64,000 bases of DNA from Tabrizicola sp. TH137 (GCF_002855575.1 NZ_PKRQ01000006.1:1-64000), one strand, 5' to 3'. Positions 42,991-53,318 are shown, counted from the first letter of the stretch. Notes: generated from the letters alone by a model not told the origin. Numbers and translations: made by a program.

Positions 42991-43443
42991 ATGACGAAGA
43001 TAGATGCCATAAACGCCCGCATATTGCGCGAACTCCGGCAGGACGGCCGGGTCAGCAACCTGATCCTCGCCGAACGGGTCGGGCTCTCTCCCTCCGCCTG
43101 TCTCCGCCGGGTGCAAGAGATGGAAAGGACCGGCCTCATCAAGGGCTATCGCGCCGTGCTCGACCCCGCACAGCTCGGCATCGGCTTCACAGCCTATGTC
43201 ACCGTCGGCCTCAACACCCATACCAAGGCATCGCAAGAGGCCTTCGAACGCGCCATCTCCCGCGCCCCGCAGGTCACCGAATGCCACAACATCACCGGCA
43301 CGGTGGAATATCTCCTGCGCGTCGAATGCACCGATCTCGCCGCCTACAAGCATTGGCATACCGAGGTGCTCGGCACCCTGCCGCAGGTGCAATCCATCAC
43401 CACCTTCGTCGTCATGGGCAGCCCCAAGGACGACCGCGCCTGA
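42991..43443 (+). CDS. Lrp/AsnC family transcriptional regulator
   Basis: A 150-residue regulator. An N-terminal helix-turn-helix (about 8-55, RILRELRQDGRVSNLILAERVGLSPSACLRRVQ) is followed by the RAM ligand-binding domain (CHNITGTVEYLLRVECTDL). It is divergently transcribed from the LysE-type exporter and probably controls it in response to an amino acid, as ArgP- or Lrp-type systems do for LysE. The start at 42991 begins exactly at the family N-terminus. Confidence 0.93.
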   Translation: MTKIDAINARILRELRQDGRVSNLILAERVGLSPSACLRRVQEMERTGLIKGYRAVLDPAQLGIGFTAYVTVGLNTHTKASQEAFERAISRAPQVTECHNITGTVEYLLRVECTDLAAYKHWHTEVLGTLPQVQSITTFVVMGSPKDDRA

Positions 43444-44066
43444 CGCCTGCCCCCAAGGCCCGACCCTGCGCCGCAATCCGGGCTCACGCCAAATCCCATC
43501 CCCTCCCGCTCAAGCTCGCATTAAGGTTAACGCGCCCGCCCCTTCATCTTGGCCCAAATACTCACAGCCCGGCCTGCCACCCCGCGCAAGGCCGGGCCGC
43601 AATGCTCCACCCCCAGCCCGGACGATGGAACAAGGGCTCCCCCTCCCCACCCGAACCACTGCCGCAGAGACCGGCCCCAACGAGGCAACGGCATCGCCCC
43701 TGTGCAGCAGCGCACCCTTAACCATGTCTCCCCGCCCCACTCTGCCCGGATTTGTATGTACACTTTGCGGCACAGTTTGCGGCACAGGTCACGGCACAGC
43801 CCCTCCCGGCCAAACCCTTGCCCTGACGGAAAAACCCCTCACGGCAGCCCCGCCGCCTTCCCCCCCGTCCTCCCGCTCCCTCCCCCGCCCCGCGCCCGGA
43901 TACAGGCGCGACGGCTGGCACAATCCCCCGGCCCGGGCCACAGCAGAACGCCGTTTCGCAAACCCTTGGAAAACGGGATGAATTCTCTCTTCTTCCTGCC
44001 CCCCCTTCACAGCCCGTCCGCCTTCCCCTACCCTCCGCCCCGCAACAATCCTTGGGAGGGGAACCG
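43444..44066. other. 623-bp intergenic region between the Lrp-type gene and metY
   Basis: No gene is supported here. The region holds copy B of the 89-bp repeat (43711-43799), a TTAAGGTTAACG element near 43522 and GC-rich hairpins. I looked for a SAM-type riboswitch before metY and could not identify a convincing one. Confidence 0.6.
43711..43799. repeat. 89-bp dispersed intergenic repeat, copy B
   Basis: Same length as 11072-11160 and alignable without gaps at 74 of 89 positions. The identical core runs GGATTTGTATGTACACTTT and onward into the first GCGGCACAG iteron. The three 12-bp iterons are GCGGCACAG, GCGGCACAG and ACGGCACAG. The copy lies about 270 bp upstream of metY. Confidence 0.75.
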
Positions 44067-45359
44067 ATGTCCGACGACCGCCAGCTAGCCTTCGAGACGC
44101 TCCAGATCCACGCGGGCACCGCCCCCGATCCCGCCACCGGCGCCCGGCAGGTGCCGATCTACCAGACCACCGCGTACGTCTTCCGCGACGCCGACCACGC
44201 CGCCAAACTCTTCAACCTTCAGGAAGTGGGCTACATCTATTCCCGCCTGACCAACCCCACCGTCTCGGCACTGGCCAACCGCGTCTGCGCGCTGGAAGGC
44301 GGCGCCGGGGCCATCTGCTGCTCCTCCGGCCATGCCGCCCAGATCATGGCGCTTTTCCCGCTGATGGGGCCGGGGCGGAACATCATCGCCTCCACCCGCC
44401 TCTATGGCGGCACGATGACCCAGTTCAGCCAGACCATCAAACGCTTCGGCTGGTCCACCAAATTCGTCGATTTCGACGACCTCGCCGCGATCGAGGCCGC
44501 CGTCGATGACGACACCCGCGCCATCTTCTGCGAATCCATCGCGAATCCGGGGGGTTACATCACCGATCTCGATGCCGTGGCCAAGGTCGCCGACAAGGTC
44601 GGTCTTCCCCTGATCGTGGATAACACCTCGGCCAGCCCCTATCTCTGCCGCCCCATCGAACATGGCGCGACGCTGGTGGTGCATTCCGCCACCAAATACC
44701 TTACCGGCAACGGCACCGTCACCGGCGGCATCGTGGTGGATTCGGGCAAGTTCGACTGGTCCAAGTCGGGCAAGTTCCCCTCGCTCTCGGAACCCGAACC
44801 CGCCTATCACGGGCTCGCCTTCCACCCCGCCCTCGGCCCGATGGCCTTCACCTTCCACTCCATCGCCGTCGGCCTGCGCGACCTCGGCATGACGATGAAC
44901 CCGCAGGGCGCGCATTACACCCTGATGGGCATCGAAACCCTCTCCCTCCGCATGGACAAGCATGTCGAGAACGCCCGCAAGGTCGCGGAATGGCTGGAGA
45001 AAGACCCCCGCATCGACTATGTCACCTATGCGGGCCTGCCCTCCTCGCCCTATCACCACCGCGTGGCGCGCATCTGCCCCAAAGGGGCGGGCGCGCTTTT
45101 CACCTTCGCGGTCAAGGGCGGCTATGACGCCTGCGTGAAACTGATCGACAACGTCAAGCTCTTCTCCCATGTGGCGAACCTCGGCGACACGCGCTCGCTC
45201 ATCATCCACTCGGCCTCCACCACCCACCGCCAGTTGACCGAAGAGCAGCAGATCAAATCCGGTGCCGCGCCCAATGTCGTCCGCGTCTCCATCGGGATCG
45301 AGAATGCCGATGACATCATCGCCGATCTCGATCAGGCGCTGGCCAAGGCAACCGCCTGA
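44067..45359 (+). CDS. metY: O-acetylhomoserine sulfhydrylase (aminocarboxypropyltransferase)
   Basis: A PLP enzyme of the Cys/Met metabolism family that makes homocysteine from O-acetylhomoserine and sulfide. The 430-residue product has VPIYQTTAYVFRD at the N-terminus, YSRLTNPT, the PLP lysine Lys210 in HSATKYLTG, and the long insertion around KFPSLSEPEPAYHGL that is typical of this subgroup rather than of cystathionine synthases. ATG at 44067 follows GGGAGGGG. Promoter not identified. Confidence 0.93.
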   Translation: MSDDRQLAFETLQIHAGTAPDPATGARQVPIYQTTAYVFRDADHAAKLFNLQEVGYIYSRLTNPTVSALANRVCALEGGAGAICCSSGHAAQIMALFPLMGPGRNIIASTRLYGGTMTQFSQTIKRFGWSTKFVDFDDLAAIEAAVDDDTRAIFCESIANPGGYITDLDAVAKVADKVGLPLIVDNTSASPYLCRPIEHGATLVVHSATKYLTGNGTVTGGIVVDSGKFDWSKSGKFPSLSEPEPAYHGLAFHPALGPMAFTFHSIAVGLRDLGMTMNPQGAHYTLMGIETLSLRMDKHVENARKVAEWLEKDPRIDYVTYAGLPSSPYHHRVARICPKGAGALFTFAVKGGYDACVKLIDNVKLFSHVANLGDTRSLIIHSASTTHRQLTEEQQIKSGAAPNVVRVSIGIENADDIIADLDQALAKATA

Positions 45360-45367
45360 TCCGCAAC

Positions 45368-45395
45368 GAAAAAGGGGCGCCCGGCCGGGCGCCCC
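45368..45395. terminator. Intrinsic terminator between metY and the SIMPL gene
   Basis: A perfect self-complementary hairpin with arms GGGGCGCCCGG/CCGGGCGCCCC (45374-45395), bordered on the left by an A-run that gives T5 on the minus strand. It fits a terminator for the minus-strand SIMPL gene and may also stop metY transcription. Confidence 0.75.
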
Positions 45396-45415
45396 TCCTG
45401 CCTTGGCGATCCGCC

Positions 45416-46117
45416 TTACTGCGCGATTTCCCAGGTCACCGTGACCGAGGCCGACACCCCGACCTCGCCGCCCTCCACCGGCACCGGCGCCTCGGCCAGC
45501 GCAGCCTCCATCCGGTACATCGGCATCGGCGGCATGAAGCCGCTCTCGCTGATCGACACGATCCGCCCCAGCCCCACGCCCGCCGCCCCGGTCAGCAACT
45601 CCGCCCGCGCCCGCGCCTTGGCGACCGCCGCCTTGCGCGCCTCGTCCATCGCGGGTTCCGGCTCGGCCAGCCCGAAGCTGATCCCGTTCAGCGTATTGGC
45701 CCCGTCCGTGATCGCCGCATCCAGCACCTCGCCCAGCTTCGGCAGGTCGCGCACCCGGATCTGCAACACATTCGTCGCCACATAGCCCTGGATCACCGGC
45801 ATCGACGACCCGTCACTGTTCGACCAGTTGGGATTGAGGTTCAGGGTCGAGGTCTGGATATCCCGATCCTCCACCCCCGCCGCCTTCACCCGGTCCAGCA
45901 CCGCCGTCAGCGCCGACGTATTGGCAGCCATCGCCTCGGCCGCCGTCTCGCCCTGCGTCGTCACGCCAAGGCTGACCGTGGCAAGGTCCGGTGCCGCCGT
46001 CACCGTGCCCTCGCCGGTCACCGTGATGGTGGCCGGGGCCGTCTCGGCCAGCACCGGCACGGGCAGGGCCACAGCCGCAAGCGCCCCCGAAAGGAAAACC
46101 GCCGAAAGAACGCGCAT
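45416..46117 (-). CDS. SIMPL domain (DUF541) periplasmic protein
   Basis: A 233-residue secreted protein with a signal peptide (MRVLSAVFLSGALAAVALPVPVLAE, cleavage near residue 25). The mature start TITVTGEGTVTAAPDLATVSLGV and the later ADLPKLG/NGISFGL pattern are characteristic of the SIMPL (DUF541) family, including BP26 of Brucella. These proteins form oligomeric rings in the periplasm; their role is unclear. The ATG at 46117 has TGGAG at ideal spacing, unlike the GTG three codons upstream. Confidence 0.92.
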   Translation of the reverse strand: MRVLSAVFLSGALAAVALPVPVLAETAPATITVTGEGTVTAAPDLATVSLGVTTQGETAAEAMAANTSALTAVLDRVKAAGVEDRDIQTSTLNLNPNWSNSDGSSMPVIQGYVATNVLQIRVRDLPKLGEVLDAAITDGANTLNGISFGLAEPEPAMDEARKAAVAKARARAELLTGAAGVGLGRIVSISESGFMPPMPMYRMEAALAEAPVPVEGGEVGVSASVTVTWEIAQ

Positions 46118-46285
46118 GATGAACACTCCAATGATGCGATTTCTGCATTTTCCACCCGTCCGGGGCGGGCCGTCCAGTCAGGATATCGTGTCCTTGCCTT
46201 TCCTTCGGCAAAAAGCTGCTGTAGAGAATTGCACAACCTCGGCCTGTCATTCCCGCCGTGCCGCAAGCTGTGCTAGACCCGCGCC

Positions 46286-49200
46286 ATGAAGCCGAATTTC
46301 GCCCTGCACTTCACCGATGACAGCATCGCGCTCCTGCACCGCACCCGGCGTGGCTGGGTCGAAATCGGCACCACTCCCTTCGCCGTCGATGATCTCCCCG
46401 CCGCCCTCGCCACCCTGCGCGAAAAGGCCGAGGCGCTGGAACCCGCAGGCATCACGACCAAGCTCGTCATCCCCAATTCCCAGATAAAATATCTGGAAAT
46501 CGCCGCCCCCGGCCCCGATGCCGCCAAGCGCCGCGCCCAGATCGCGGCCGGTCTGGAAGGCCAGACCCCCTATGACGTCTCCGATCTCGTCTGGGATCAC
46601 TGGGGCAAGGGGCCGACCGTTCAGGTCGCCGTCCTCGCCCGCGAAACGCTGGACGAGGCGGAAGGTTTCGCCGCCGCCAACGGCTTCAACCCGGTCTCCT
46701 TCGTGGCCATCCCCGATGATGCGGCCTATGGCGGCGAACCCTGGTTCGGCCCCTCCAGCCATGCCGCGACGATCCTGAAACCCGGCGAGAAGGTGGATCG
46801 TGACCAGGATCCGATCCGCCTCGCCGCCGCCCCCTTCCCCGCCGCAACCGGCGACGCGGACCCCGAACCGGCGCCCGAACCCGCCCCGGAACCCGAGGCG
46901 CAGGCTGCGCCCGAACCGCAGGCCGAACCCCAGGCCGAACCGGAACCCGCCGAGGCCGCGACAGCCGAAGCCCAGCCCGAACCGACACCTGCACTGACCC
47001 CGGAACCGCCGCCCGCAGCCGAAGCCGCCCCCGAAGCGCAGGCTGAACCACTGCCCGAAGCCGCCCCCGAAACGCAGCCGGAACCGCAGCCCGAACCGGC
47101 CACCGCGCCGCTGGCCGAGGAACCCGCCCCGGCCCCGCTGCGCGTGCTCCAGGACGATCTCGCCGGGCTGATCCGGCCCGAAACCTCGCTCTCCGAAAGC
47201 CCGGTCGATCCCGCCGCCATCGCCGCGACCCTCGCCCCGAGCGAAGCGCCCGCGCCATCCTCTGTCCTTGCCGGCACCATTCCCGACATGGACGAGGCGC
47301 CGATGGCCATCGACGTGGCGGAAGAGACAATCGACGACACGCGCAGCCGCCGCCCGGCAACCTCCGTCCTCATCGACCCCTCGGTCGAAGACGACCTTCC
47401 GCCGCTGCCCTCGGGCGCGGCGCTCTCGGCCTATAACCGGCGCGGCAGCGATGCCGCGGTCGATCTGCCGTCCTCGGCTCCGGCCATGGCCGACCGCATG
47501 TCGCCGCGCGCCGCGCCGGTCGCCGCCGCAGCAGCAGCCCCCGCCCGCAAGGAAGGCAAGGCCGAACGCCCCGCAGGCGTCCGCCCGCCGCCGAAATTCA
47601 GCTATGAAACCCCCGGCGAGAAACCCGCCGCCACCGCCCCCAAGGCGCTGCGCGGCCTCGGCGCGCTGGTCACCGCCCCCTCGATCCCGGGTGGCCGCAA
47701 GGCCAAGGTCGTGGCCCCCGTCGCCACCGCCACCGCTGCTGCCGCAGCCGCCACGGCCACCACTGCCGCCGCCGCCACCACCACGGCAAAGCGCCCCGCC
47801 GGGCTCGGCACCCGCCCGATGCCCGTTCGCGGCAAGCCGCGCCATCTGGGCCTGATCCTGACCGGCCTTCTGCTGATCATGCTCGCCCTCGCGGCTGCGC
47901 TCTCCACCTATTACGTAAGCTGGCGCGACCAGGGCAACGAAGCGGTGACCGATGTCGCCGCCGCAGACCCTGCCGCCGCAGGGGCCGCCGATCCCGCCTC
48001 AGATCCCGCCACCGATCCCGCCTTCGCGGAAGAGGCGATCCCCGCCCCGGAGGACGAGATGCTCGCCGATCTCGTCGATCCGGCCGAGGTCGCAACCACC
48101 CCCGAAGACGAAGCCGCCGCCGATGGCGTGGTGATGGAGGCGATCGACCCCAACGCCACCCTCCCCGCCAGCACCGCACCAGAAACGGCGACCGCCGCCG
48201 CACCGCCCGCCGAACCCGCCCCGCAGACGACCGTGGTCGCAGGCGATCCGGCCCGCACCGCCCCCAGCAGCGAACCGCAGGACGAGATTTTCCTCGCCGC
48301 CGCCGACAGCGCGCCGCGCACCGTCGATCCCGTGGCCCTGCCCCTGCCTGCCGCGCAGGGCGATCCGCCGCCTGCGGCACAACTGCCGCCGCCGCCCTTC
48401 GGCACCATGTATCAATTCGACGAAAACGGTCTGATCCGTGCCACGCCCGAGGGGATCGTCACCCCCGAGGGCGTTCTGCTTACCGCCGGTCCGCCGCCCC
48501 GCCTGCCGCCCGAACGCCCCGCCTCCATCGCCGAAGCCGCCGCCGCCGCCGCGATCGACGCCGCCCTCGCCGCCCGCAACGCGGCGGAACCGGGCGCCGC
48601 GCCGCCCGCCACGGGCGAAGATTTCGTCATCCCCGCCGATCCGGCGCTGGCCGACAACCGCCCGCTGGCGCGTCCCGCCAACCTCGTCCCCGCGCCGCAG
48701 CCGACCGAAACCGCGACCGACGATGATGCCGCCCTCTCGCCGGAACTGGCCTCGCGCCTTGCCGGCGTCCGCCCGGCCGCCCGCCCCGACACGCTCGCCG
48801 CCGAAGCCGTGGCCTCCGGCCTGATCGCGCCCGCCACCGCCTCGAACAATGGCAGCCTCGCGCTGGTCGCCCCCGAAGGTGCCGTTTCGCCGCTCGGCCT
48901 CGCCATCTCGCGCCGCCCCGCCGCCCGTCCCGAAGACATGAACCGCGCCGTGGAAGAGGCCGTCGCCGCCGCGATCCGCCAGCTCGACCCGGTCCCCGAG
49001 GATGACGCCCCCTACGCGGTCGAGGAGAACGAACCCGAAGTCGCCGCCGTCGCCCCGCGCATTCCCAGTTCGGCCAACGTGGCCCAGCAGGCCACCGTCC
49101 GCAACGCCATCGACCTGCGCGACATCAACCTGATCGGCGTCTATGGCACCTCCGCCGAACGCTACGCCCTCGTGCGCAACCCCAACGGCCGCTACGTGAA

Positions 49201-49312
49201 GGTCGAAGTGGGCGACCGGCTCGATGGCGGCCGCGTCGCGGCCATCACCGCCTCGGAACTGCGCTATGAGAAGCGCGGGCGGATGGTGGTGCTGGAACTG
49301 CCCAACAGCTAA
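46286..49312 (+). CDS. Large Ala/Pro/Glu-rich membrane protein, PilM/GspL-like N-terminus
   Basis: A 1008-residue protein. Residues 1-165 look like an actin-like PilM/GspL domain (LHFTDDSIALLHRTRRGW, KLVIPNSQIKYLEI, GLEGQTPYDVSDLVWDH). A long low-complexity Pro/Glu/Ala linker follows (about 185-515), then a single membrane helix (about 520-545, LILTGLLLIMLALAAAL). A second disordered region leads to a C-terminal domain (about 930-1008, INLIGVYGTSAERYALVRNPNGRYVKVEVGD) resembling PilP/GspC periplasmic homology regions. No pilus or type II secretion genes are nearby. The fusion-like layout suggests an envelope-spanning scaffold; function unknown. Confidence 0.75.
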   Translation: MKPNFALHFTDDSIALLHRTRRGWVEIGTTPFAVDDLPAALATLREKAEALEPAGITTKLVIPNSQIKYLEIAAPGPDAAKRRAQIAAGLEGQTPYDVSDLVWDHWGKGPTVQVAVLARETLDEAEGFAAANGFNPVSFVAIPDDAAYGGEPWFGPSSHAATILKPGEKVDRDQDPIRLAAAPFPAATGDADPEPAPEPAPEPEAQAAPEPQAEPQAEPEPAEAATAEAQPEPTPALTPEPPPAAEAAPEAQAEPLPEAAPETQPEPQPEPATAPLAEEPAPAPLRVLQDDLAGLIRPETSLSESPVDPAAIAATLAPSEAPAPSSVLAGTIPDMDEAPMAIDVAEETIDDTRSRRPATSVLIDPSVEDDLPPLPSGAALSAYNRRGSDAAVDLPSSAPAMADRMSPRAAPVAAAAAAPARKEGKAERPAGVRPPPKFSYETPGEKPAATAPKALRGLGALVTAPSIPGGRKAKVVAPVATATAAAAAATATTAAAATTTAKRPAGLGTRPMPVRGKPRHLGLILTGLLLIMLALAAALSTYYVSWRDQGNEAVTDVAAADPAAAGAADPASDPATDPAFAEEAIPAPEDEMLADLVDPAEVATTPEDEAAADGVVMEAIDPNATLPASTAPETATAAAPPAEPAPQTTVVAGDPARTAPSSEPQDEIFLAAADSAPRTVDPVALPLPAAQGDPPPAAQLPPPPFGTMYQFDENGLIRATPEGIVTPEGVLLTAGPPPRLPPERPASIAEAAAAAAIDAALAARNAAEPGAAPPATGEDFVIPADPALADNRPLARPANLVPAPQPTETATDDDAALSPELASRLAGVRPAARPDTLAAEAVASGLIAPATASNNGSLALVAPEGAVSPLGLAISRRPAARPEDMNRAVEEAVAAAIRQLDPVPEDDAPYAVEENEPEVAAVAPRIPSSANVAQQATVRNAIDLRDINLIGVYGTSAERYALVRNPNGRYVKVEVGDRLDGGRVAAITASELRYEKRGRMVVLELPNS

Positions 49313-49413
49313 CGGGCCGCGCGCGGCGCTTGCACGCGCCCCCCGCTTCGGCGCATCCTTGCCGCAATCGGCCCGTCAGCAGGCCATCACCGGGACAGCG
49401 CGAAGGAACCGCG

Positions 49414-51402
49414 ATGGAGGGACTCCTCCTCGAAGCCAGCATCTATCTTGCCGCCGCCGTTCTGGTCGTTCCGCTGGCGGTGCGCATCGGCCTCGGCTCG
49501 GTGCTGGGCTATCTGGCAGCAGGCATCCTTGTCGGCCCGGTCTTCGGCTTCGCCGGGGCCGATACCGCCGATCTCCAGCATTTCGCCGAATTCGGCGTCG
49601 TGCTGATGCTCTTCCTCATCGGGCTGGAACTGGAACCAAAGACGCTCTGGGACATGCGCCACCGCCTGCTCGGCCTCGGCGGGCTTCAGGTCCTGCTGAC
49701 CACCATCGCCATCGCCGCCGCCCTCGTCTGGCTCGGCCTCGTCTGGCAGGTGGCGCTGACGCTCGGGATGATCCTGTCGCTCTCCTCCACCGCCATCGTC
49801 CTCCAGACGCTGTCAGAGAAAAGCCTGATGCGCACCGCCGGCGGGCGGGCCTCCTTCTCGGTGCTGCTGACGCAGGATATCGCCGTCATCCCGATGCTGG
49901 CCTTCCTGCCGCTTCTCGCCCTGCCCGCCATCCTCGGCCCCACCGCCGATCAGTTCGGCATCACCAATGGCGAGGTGGAAGAGGCCGCCCATGGCGCCGA
50001 AAGCGCCGCCGAACCCCTGCTGACCCTGGTGGAACAACTGCCCAACTGGGCCGTCACCGGCCTGACCCTCGCCATCGTGGCGGGCATCGTGCTGGCCGGC
50101 CATTTCCTGTCGCGCCCGGTCTTCCGCTTCGTCCACGCCTCGCGCCTGCCCGAGATGTCCACCTTCATCTCCCTCCTCATCGTGCTGGGCATCGCCTTCC
50201 TCATGATGCTGGTGGGACTTTCCCCCGCGCTCGGCACCTTCGTCGCGGGCGTGGTGCTGGCCAATTCGGAATTCCGCCACCAGATCGAGGCCGATATCAA
50301 ACCCTTCAAGGGCCTGCTCCTCGGCCTCTTCTTCATGACCGTGGGCATCGGCATCGACACGCGCACCCTCTTCGGCCAGCCGGTCACCATCCTTGGCCTG
50401 ACCATCGCCCTGATCGCGGTCAAGGCCGCCATCCTCTACCTCCTCGCCCTGCTCTTCAGACTGCGCAACCATGACCGCTGGCTCTTCACCCTCGGCCTCG
50501 CCCAAGCCGGGGAATTCGGCTTCGTCCTCGTGTCCTTCGCGCGCCAGCAAGGCATCCTCTCCATCGGCCATGGCCAGACGACCCTCCTCGTCATCTCGCT
50601 TTCGATGCTGCTCACCCCCGCGCTCTTCATCGCCTATGAACGCCTCGCCCGCCGCCTGCGCCCCCGCACCCCCAGCCAGACCCCGGACGAGATCGACGAG
50701 AAGGGCCGCGTCCTCATCGCGGGCATCGGCCGCTTCGGTCAGGTGGTCAACCGCCTCGTCCGCATGTCGGGCCTCACCACCACCGTCCTCGACAGCGACA
50801 TGGCCACGATCGAAACCATGCGCCGCTTCGGGGTGAAGGGCTTCTTCGGCGATCCCTCCAACCCCGCCCTGCTGCACGCCGCCGGGCTGATGGAGGCCGC
50901 CATCCTCGTCGTCGCCGTCGATGACCGCGACAATGCCAACCGCATCGTCCGCTATGCCCGCGCCGAACGCCCCGACCTGCACATCGTCGCCCGCGCCCGC
51001 GACCGCGTGCATGTCTATGAACTCTATCAGGCCGGGGCGAATGACATCGTCCGCGAAACCTTCGACTCATCCATCCGCGCCGGCCGCTACGTGCTGGAAA
51101 ACATGGGCTTCACCGAATACGAGGCGGCGAAACTCTCGCAGACCTATTTCAAGGTGGACCGCGCCGCCATGCGCGATCTGGCCGAACTCTGGGTTCCCGG
51201 CCAGCCCGTCCACCTCAACGACGCCTATGTCGAACGCGCCAAGCAACTCGACCGCGATCTGGAAACCGCCTTGATCGACGAATTGCACGAAACCAATCCG
51301 ATGGCGGGCGAGGATGTCCCCGCCCCCTACACCGAAACCCGCGCGGAAGAGGCCGAAGAGGACGCCCTCGCCGACCGTCCCGCACGCGGCGAAACCGCCT
51401 GA
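49414..51402 (+). CDS. Kef-type monovalent cation:proton antiporter (CPA2)
   Basis: A 662-residue protein with an N-terminal CPA2 exchanger domain of about 12-13 helices (residues 1-400; GYLAAGILVGP, FGVVLMLFLIGLEL, LAQAGEFGFVL). A cytoplasmic RCK/TrkA-N domain follows (from about 432, VLIAGIGRFGQVV) with NAD-binding glycines and a conserved acidic residue. Similar to KefB/KefC, which exchange potassium for protons under electrophile stress. No KefG/KefF-type ancillary gene is adjacent. ATG at 49414 is supported by GAAGGA. Confidence 0.92.
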   Translation: MEGLLLEASIYLAAAVLVVPLAVRIGLGSVLGYLAAGILVGPVFGFAGADTADLQHFAEFGVVLMLFLIGLELEPKTLWDMRHRLLGLGGLQVLLTTIAIAAALVWLGLVWQVALTLGMILSLSSTAIVLQTLSEKSLMRTAGGRASFSVLLTQDIAVIPMLAFLPLLALPAILGPTADQFGITNGEVEEAAHGAESAAEPLLTLVEQLPNWAVTGLTLAIVAGIVLAGHFLSRPVFRFVHASRLPEMSTFISLLIVLGIAFLMMLVGLSPALGTFVAGVVLANSEFRHQIEADIKPFKGLLLGLFFMTVGIGIDTRTLFGQPVTILGLTIALIAVKAAILYLLALLFRLRNHDRWLFTLGLAQAGEFGFVLVSFARQQGILSIGHGQTTLLVISLSMLLTPALFIAYERLARRLRPRTPSQTPDEIDEKGRVLIAGIGRFGQVVNRLVRMSGLTTTVLDSDMATIETMRRFGVKGFFGDPSNPALLHAAGLMEAAILVVAVDDRDNANRIVRYARAERPDLHIVARARDRVHVYELYQAGANDIVRETFDSSIRAGRYVLENMGFTEYEAAKLSQTYFKVDRAAMRDLAELWVPGQPVHLNDAYVERAKQLDRDLETALIDELHETNPMAGEDVPAPYTETRAEEAEEDALADRPARGETA

Positions 51403-51435
51403 CGGGGGGGCGCCGGAGGGGGCGCCGGTGGGGCC

Positions 51436-52452
51436 TCAGCCCCCCGACACGCCCGCCTCGGCAAAGGTCGCCATGCCCGACAGGCAGGCCACCGCCCCCT
51501 TCACCACGCCCAGGGCCAGCGCCGCCCCCGATCCTTCGCCCAGCCGCAGCCCCAGCGACAGCAGCGGCTCCTTGCCCAGCGCCGCCAGCAGCCGCGCATG
51601 GCCACCCTCCGCGCTCACATGCCCCGCCACGCAATGATCCAGCGCGCCGGGCGCCGCCTTTTCCAGCACCGCGGCCGAAGCCGTGCAGATGAACCCGTCC
51701 AGCACCACCGGCACCCGCTCCACCCGTGCCCGCGCGACGGCTCCGGCCATGGCGGCCAGCTCGCGCCCGCCAAGGCAGCGCAGCACCTCCAGCGGGTCGC
51801 CCAGCGCGGCCCGATGCAGCGAAAGCCCCCGCGCCACCGCCTCCGCCTTCCGCTTCAGCCCGGCATCGTCCACCCCCGTGCCACGCCCCACCCAGCCCAC
51901 CGGATCGCCCCCGAACAGCGCCGCCGCCAGCGCCGCTGCGGCCGTGGTGTTCCCGATCCCCATTTCCCCTGTCACCAGCAGGTCGGCCGATGCATCCACC
52001 GCCTCCCAGCCGCAGGCCAGCGCCGCCACGACCTCTGCCTCGCTCATCGCCGGACCGGCCGTGAAATCCACCGTCGGCCGGTCCAGGTCCAGCGCATGGA
52101 CCGCCATCTTCGCCCCGAAGGCGCGGCTCAACTGGTTGATCGCCGCCCCGCCATGCTGGAAATTCGCCACCATCTGCACGGTGACCTCGGCCGGAAACGC
52201 CGAAACCCCCTGCGCCACCACCCCGTGATTGCCCGCAAAGATCACCACCTGCGGCCGCTCGCAGCGCGGCTTCTCCACCCCCTGCCAGCCCGCGACCCAG
52301 ATCGCCAGATCCTCCAGCCGACCCAGCGCCCCCGGCGGCTTGGTCAACTGCCCGTTGCGCGCCCCCGCCGCCGCCAGCGCCCCCGCATCCGGCCCCGGCA
52401 GCCGCGACAGGATCGAACGGAAGTCGGAAAGCGTGGCAAAGGGCGCGGTCAT
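51436..52452 (-). CDS. cobT: Nicotinate-nucleotide--dimethylbenzimidazole phosphoribosyltransferase
   Basis: CobT makes alpha-ribazole phosphate for the lower ligand of cobalamin. The 338-residue product has the signature [31 protein letters not shown] and the catalytic glutamate Glu306 in [12 protein letters not shown]. It is divergent from cobS, with an 80-bp intergenic region that is too short for a cobalamin riboswitch. Confidence 0.96.
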   Translation of the reverse strand: MTAPFATLSDFRSILSRLPGPDAGALAAAGARNGQLTKPPGALGRLEDLAIWVAGWQGVEKPRCERPQVVIFAGNHGVVAQGVSAFPAEVTVQMVANFQHGGAAINQLSRAFGAKMAVHALDLDRPTVDFTAGPAMSEAEVVAALACGWEAVDASADLLVTGEMGIGNTTAAAALAAALFGGDPVGWVGRGTGVDDAGLKRKAEAVARGLSLHRAALGDPLEVLRCLGGRELAAMAGAVARARVERVPVVLDGFICTASAAVLEKAAPGALDHCVAGHVSAEGGHARLLAALGKEPLLSLGLRLGEGSGAALALGVVKGAVACLSGMATFAEAGVSGG

Positions 52453-52532
52453 CTGAGGTCTCTCATTGAAGGGTCTGCCCTGCTTGGCTACCTAAGGTGG
52501 GCGGCAATGACCAGCCGCGAAAGGACATATCC

Positions 52533-53318
52533 ATGACCAGCCGCGACACCGATGCCAAAGGGGCCGCCGGGATGGCCACCCATGCGCTCGACGATCTCGT
52601 CGCGGCCTTCGGCCTTCTGACCCGCCTGCCCCTGCCTGCACGCAGCTTCACCCCCAGCCCCCGCGCCGCCTGGGCCTGGCCGGTTGTGGGCGCCGTCCTC
52701 GGCGGGCTCTCCGCAGCCGCCGTATCCGCCGCGCTCTGGCTGGGCCTCGCCCCCGGCATCGCCGCCGCGCTGGCCCTGATCCTCACCGCGCTCCTGACCG
52801 GCGGCCTGCATGAAGACGGTCTCGCCGATACCGCCGACGGCCTCCTGGGCGGGCGCGACAAGGACCGCCGGCTCGAGATCATGAAGGACAGCCGCATCGG
52901 CAGCTATGGCGCGCTGGCCCTGATCCTCGTCACCCTGATCCGCTGGTCGGCGCTCGCCGCCCTCATCGCCGCAGGCCAGCACTGGGCCGCCCTCATCGCG
53001 GCGGGCGCCCTGTCCCGCGCCCCCATGGCGGTGCTGATCGCCACCCTGCCCAATGCACGCGGCGCCGGCCTGTCGCACCTCACCGGCCAGCCTCCGCGCC
53101 GCGCCGCGCTGGCCGCCTGCGGGATCGCCCTCACCCTCGCCCTCCTCGCCACCGGCGCGACAGTCCTCACCCTGGCGCTCGCCGCCGCCGCCACCACCGC
53201 CTTCCTCGCCCGCGCCGCAAAGGCCCGCATCGGCGGCCAGACCGGCGACATCCTCGGCGCCAGTCAGCAACTGGCCGAGGCCGCCACCCTCGCCTTCGCC
53301 GCCGCACGGCTCGCCTGA
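52533..53318 (+). CDS. cobS: Adenosylcobinamide-GDP ribazoletransferase
   Basis: CobS, a polytopic membrane enzyme joining adenosylcobinamide-GDP with alpha-ribazole (phosphate) in the last steps of cobalamin synthesis. The 261-residue product has LLTRLPLP near the N-terminus and the diagnostic [18 protein letters not shown] with metal-binding acidic residues. ATG at 52533 follows a GAAAGGA ribosome-binding site. Confidence 0.96.
   Translation: MTSRDTDAKGAAGMATHALDDLVAAFGLLTRLPLPARSFTPSPRAAWAWPVVGAVLGGLSAAAVSAALWLGLAPGIAAALALILTALLTGGLHEDGLADTADGLLGGRDKDRRLEIMKDSRIGSYGALALILVTLIRWSALAALIAAGQHWAALIAAGALSRAPMAVLIATLPNARGAGLSHLTGQPPRRAALAACGIALTLALLATGATVLTLALAAAATTAFLARAAKARIGGQTGDILGASQQLAEAATLAFAAARLA

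Noticed and set aside
43800-44066. SAM-type riboswitch upstream of metY
   Set aside because: Expected for the pathway in alphaproteobacteria, but I could not find the conserved core or pseudoknot partners.
46247-47845. Gly/Arg-rich 532-codon frame on the minus strand
   Set aside because: Antisense shadow of the Pro/Glu/Ala-rich part of the gene at 46286-49312; no independent start signal or family match.
52453-52532. Cobalamin riboswitch between cobT and cobS
   Set aside because: The gap is only 80 bp and lacks a B12-box-like sequence; a cobalamin riboswitch needs about 200 nt.
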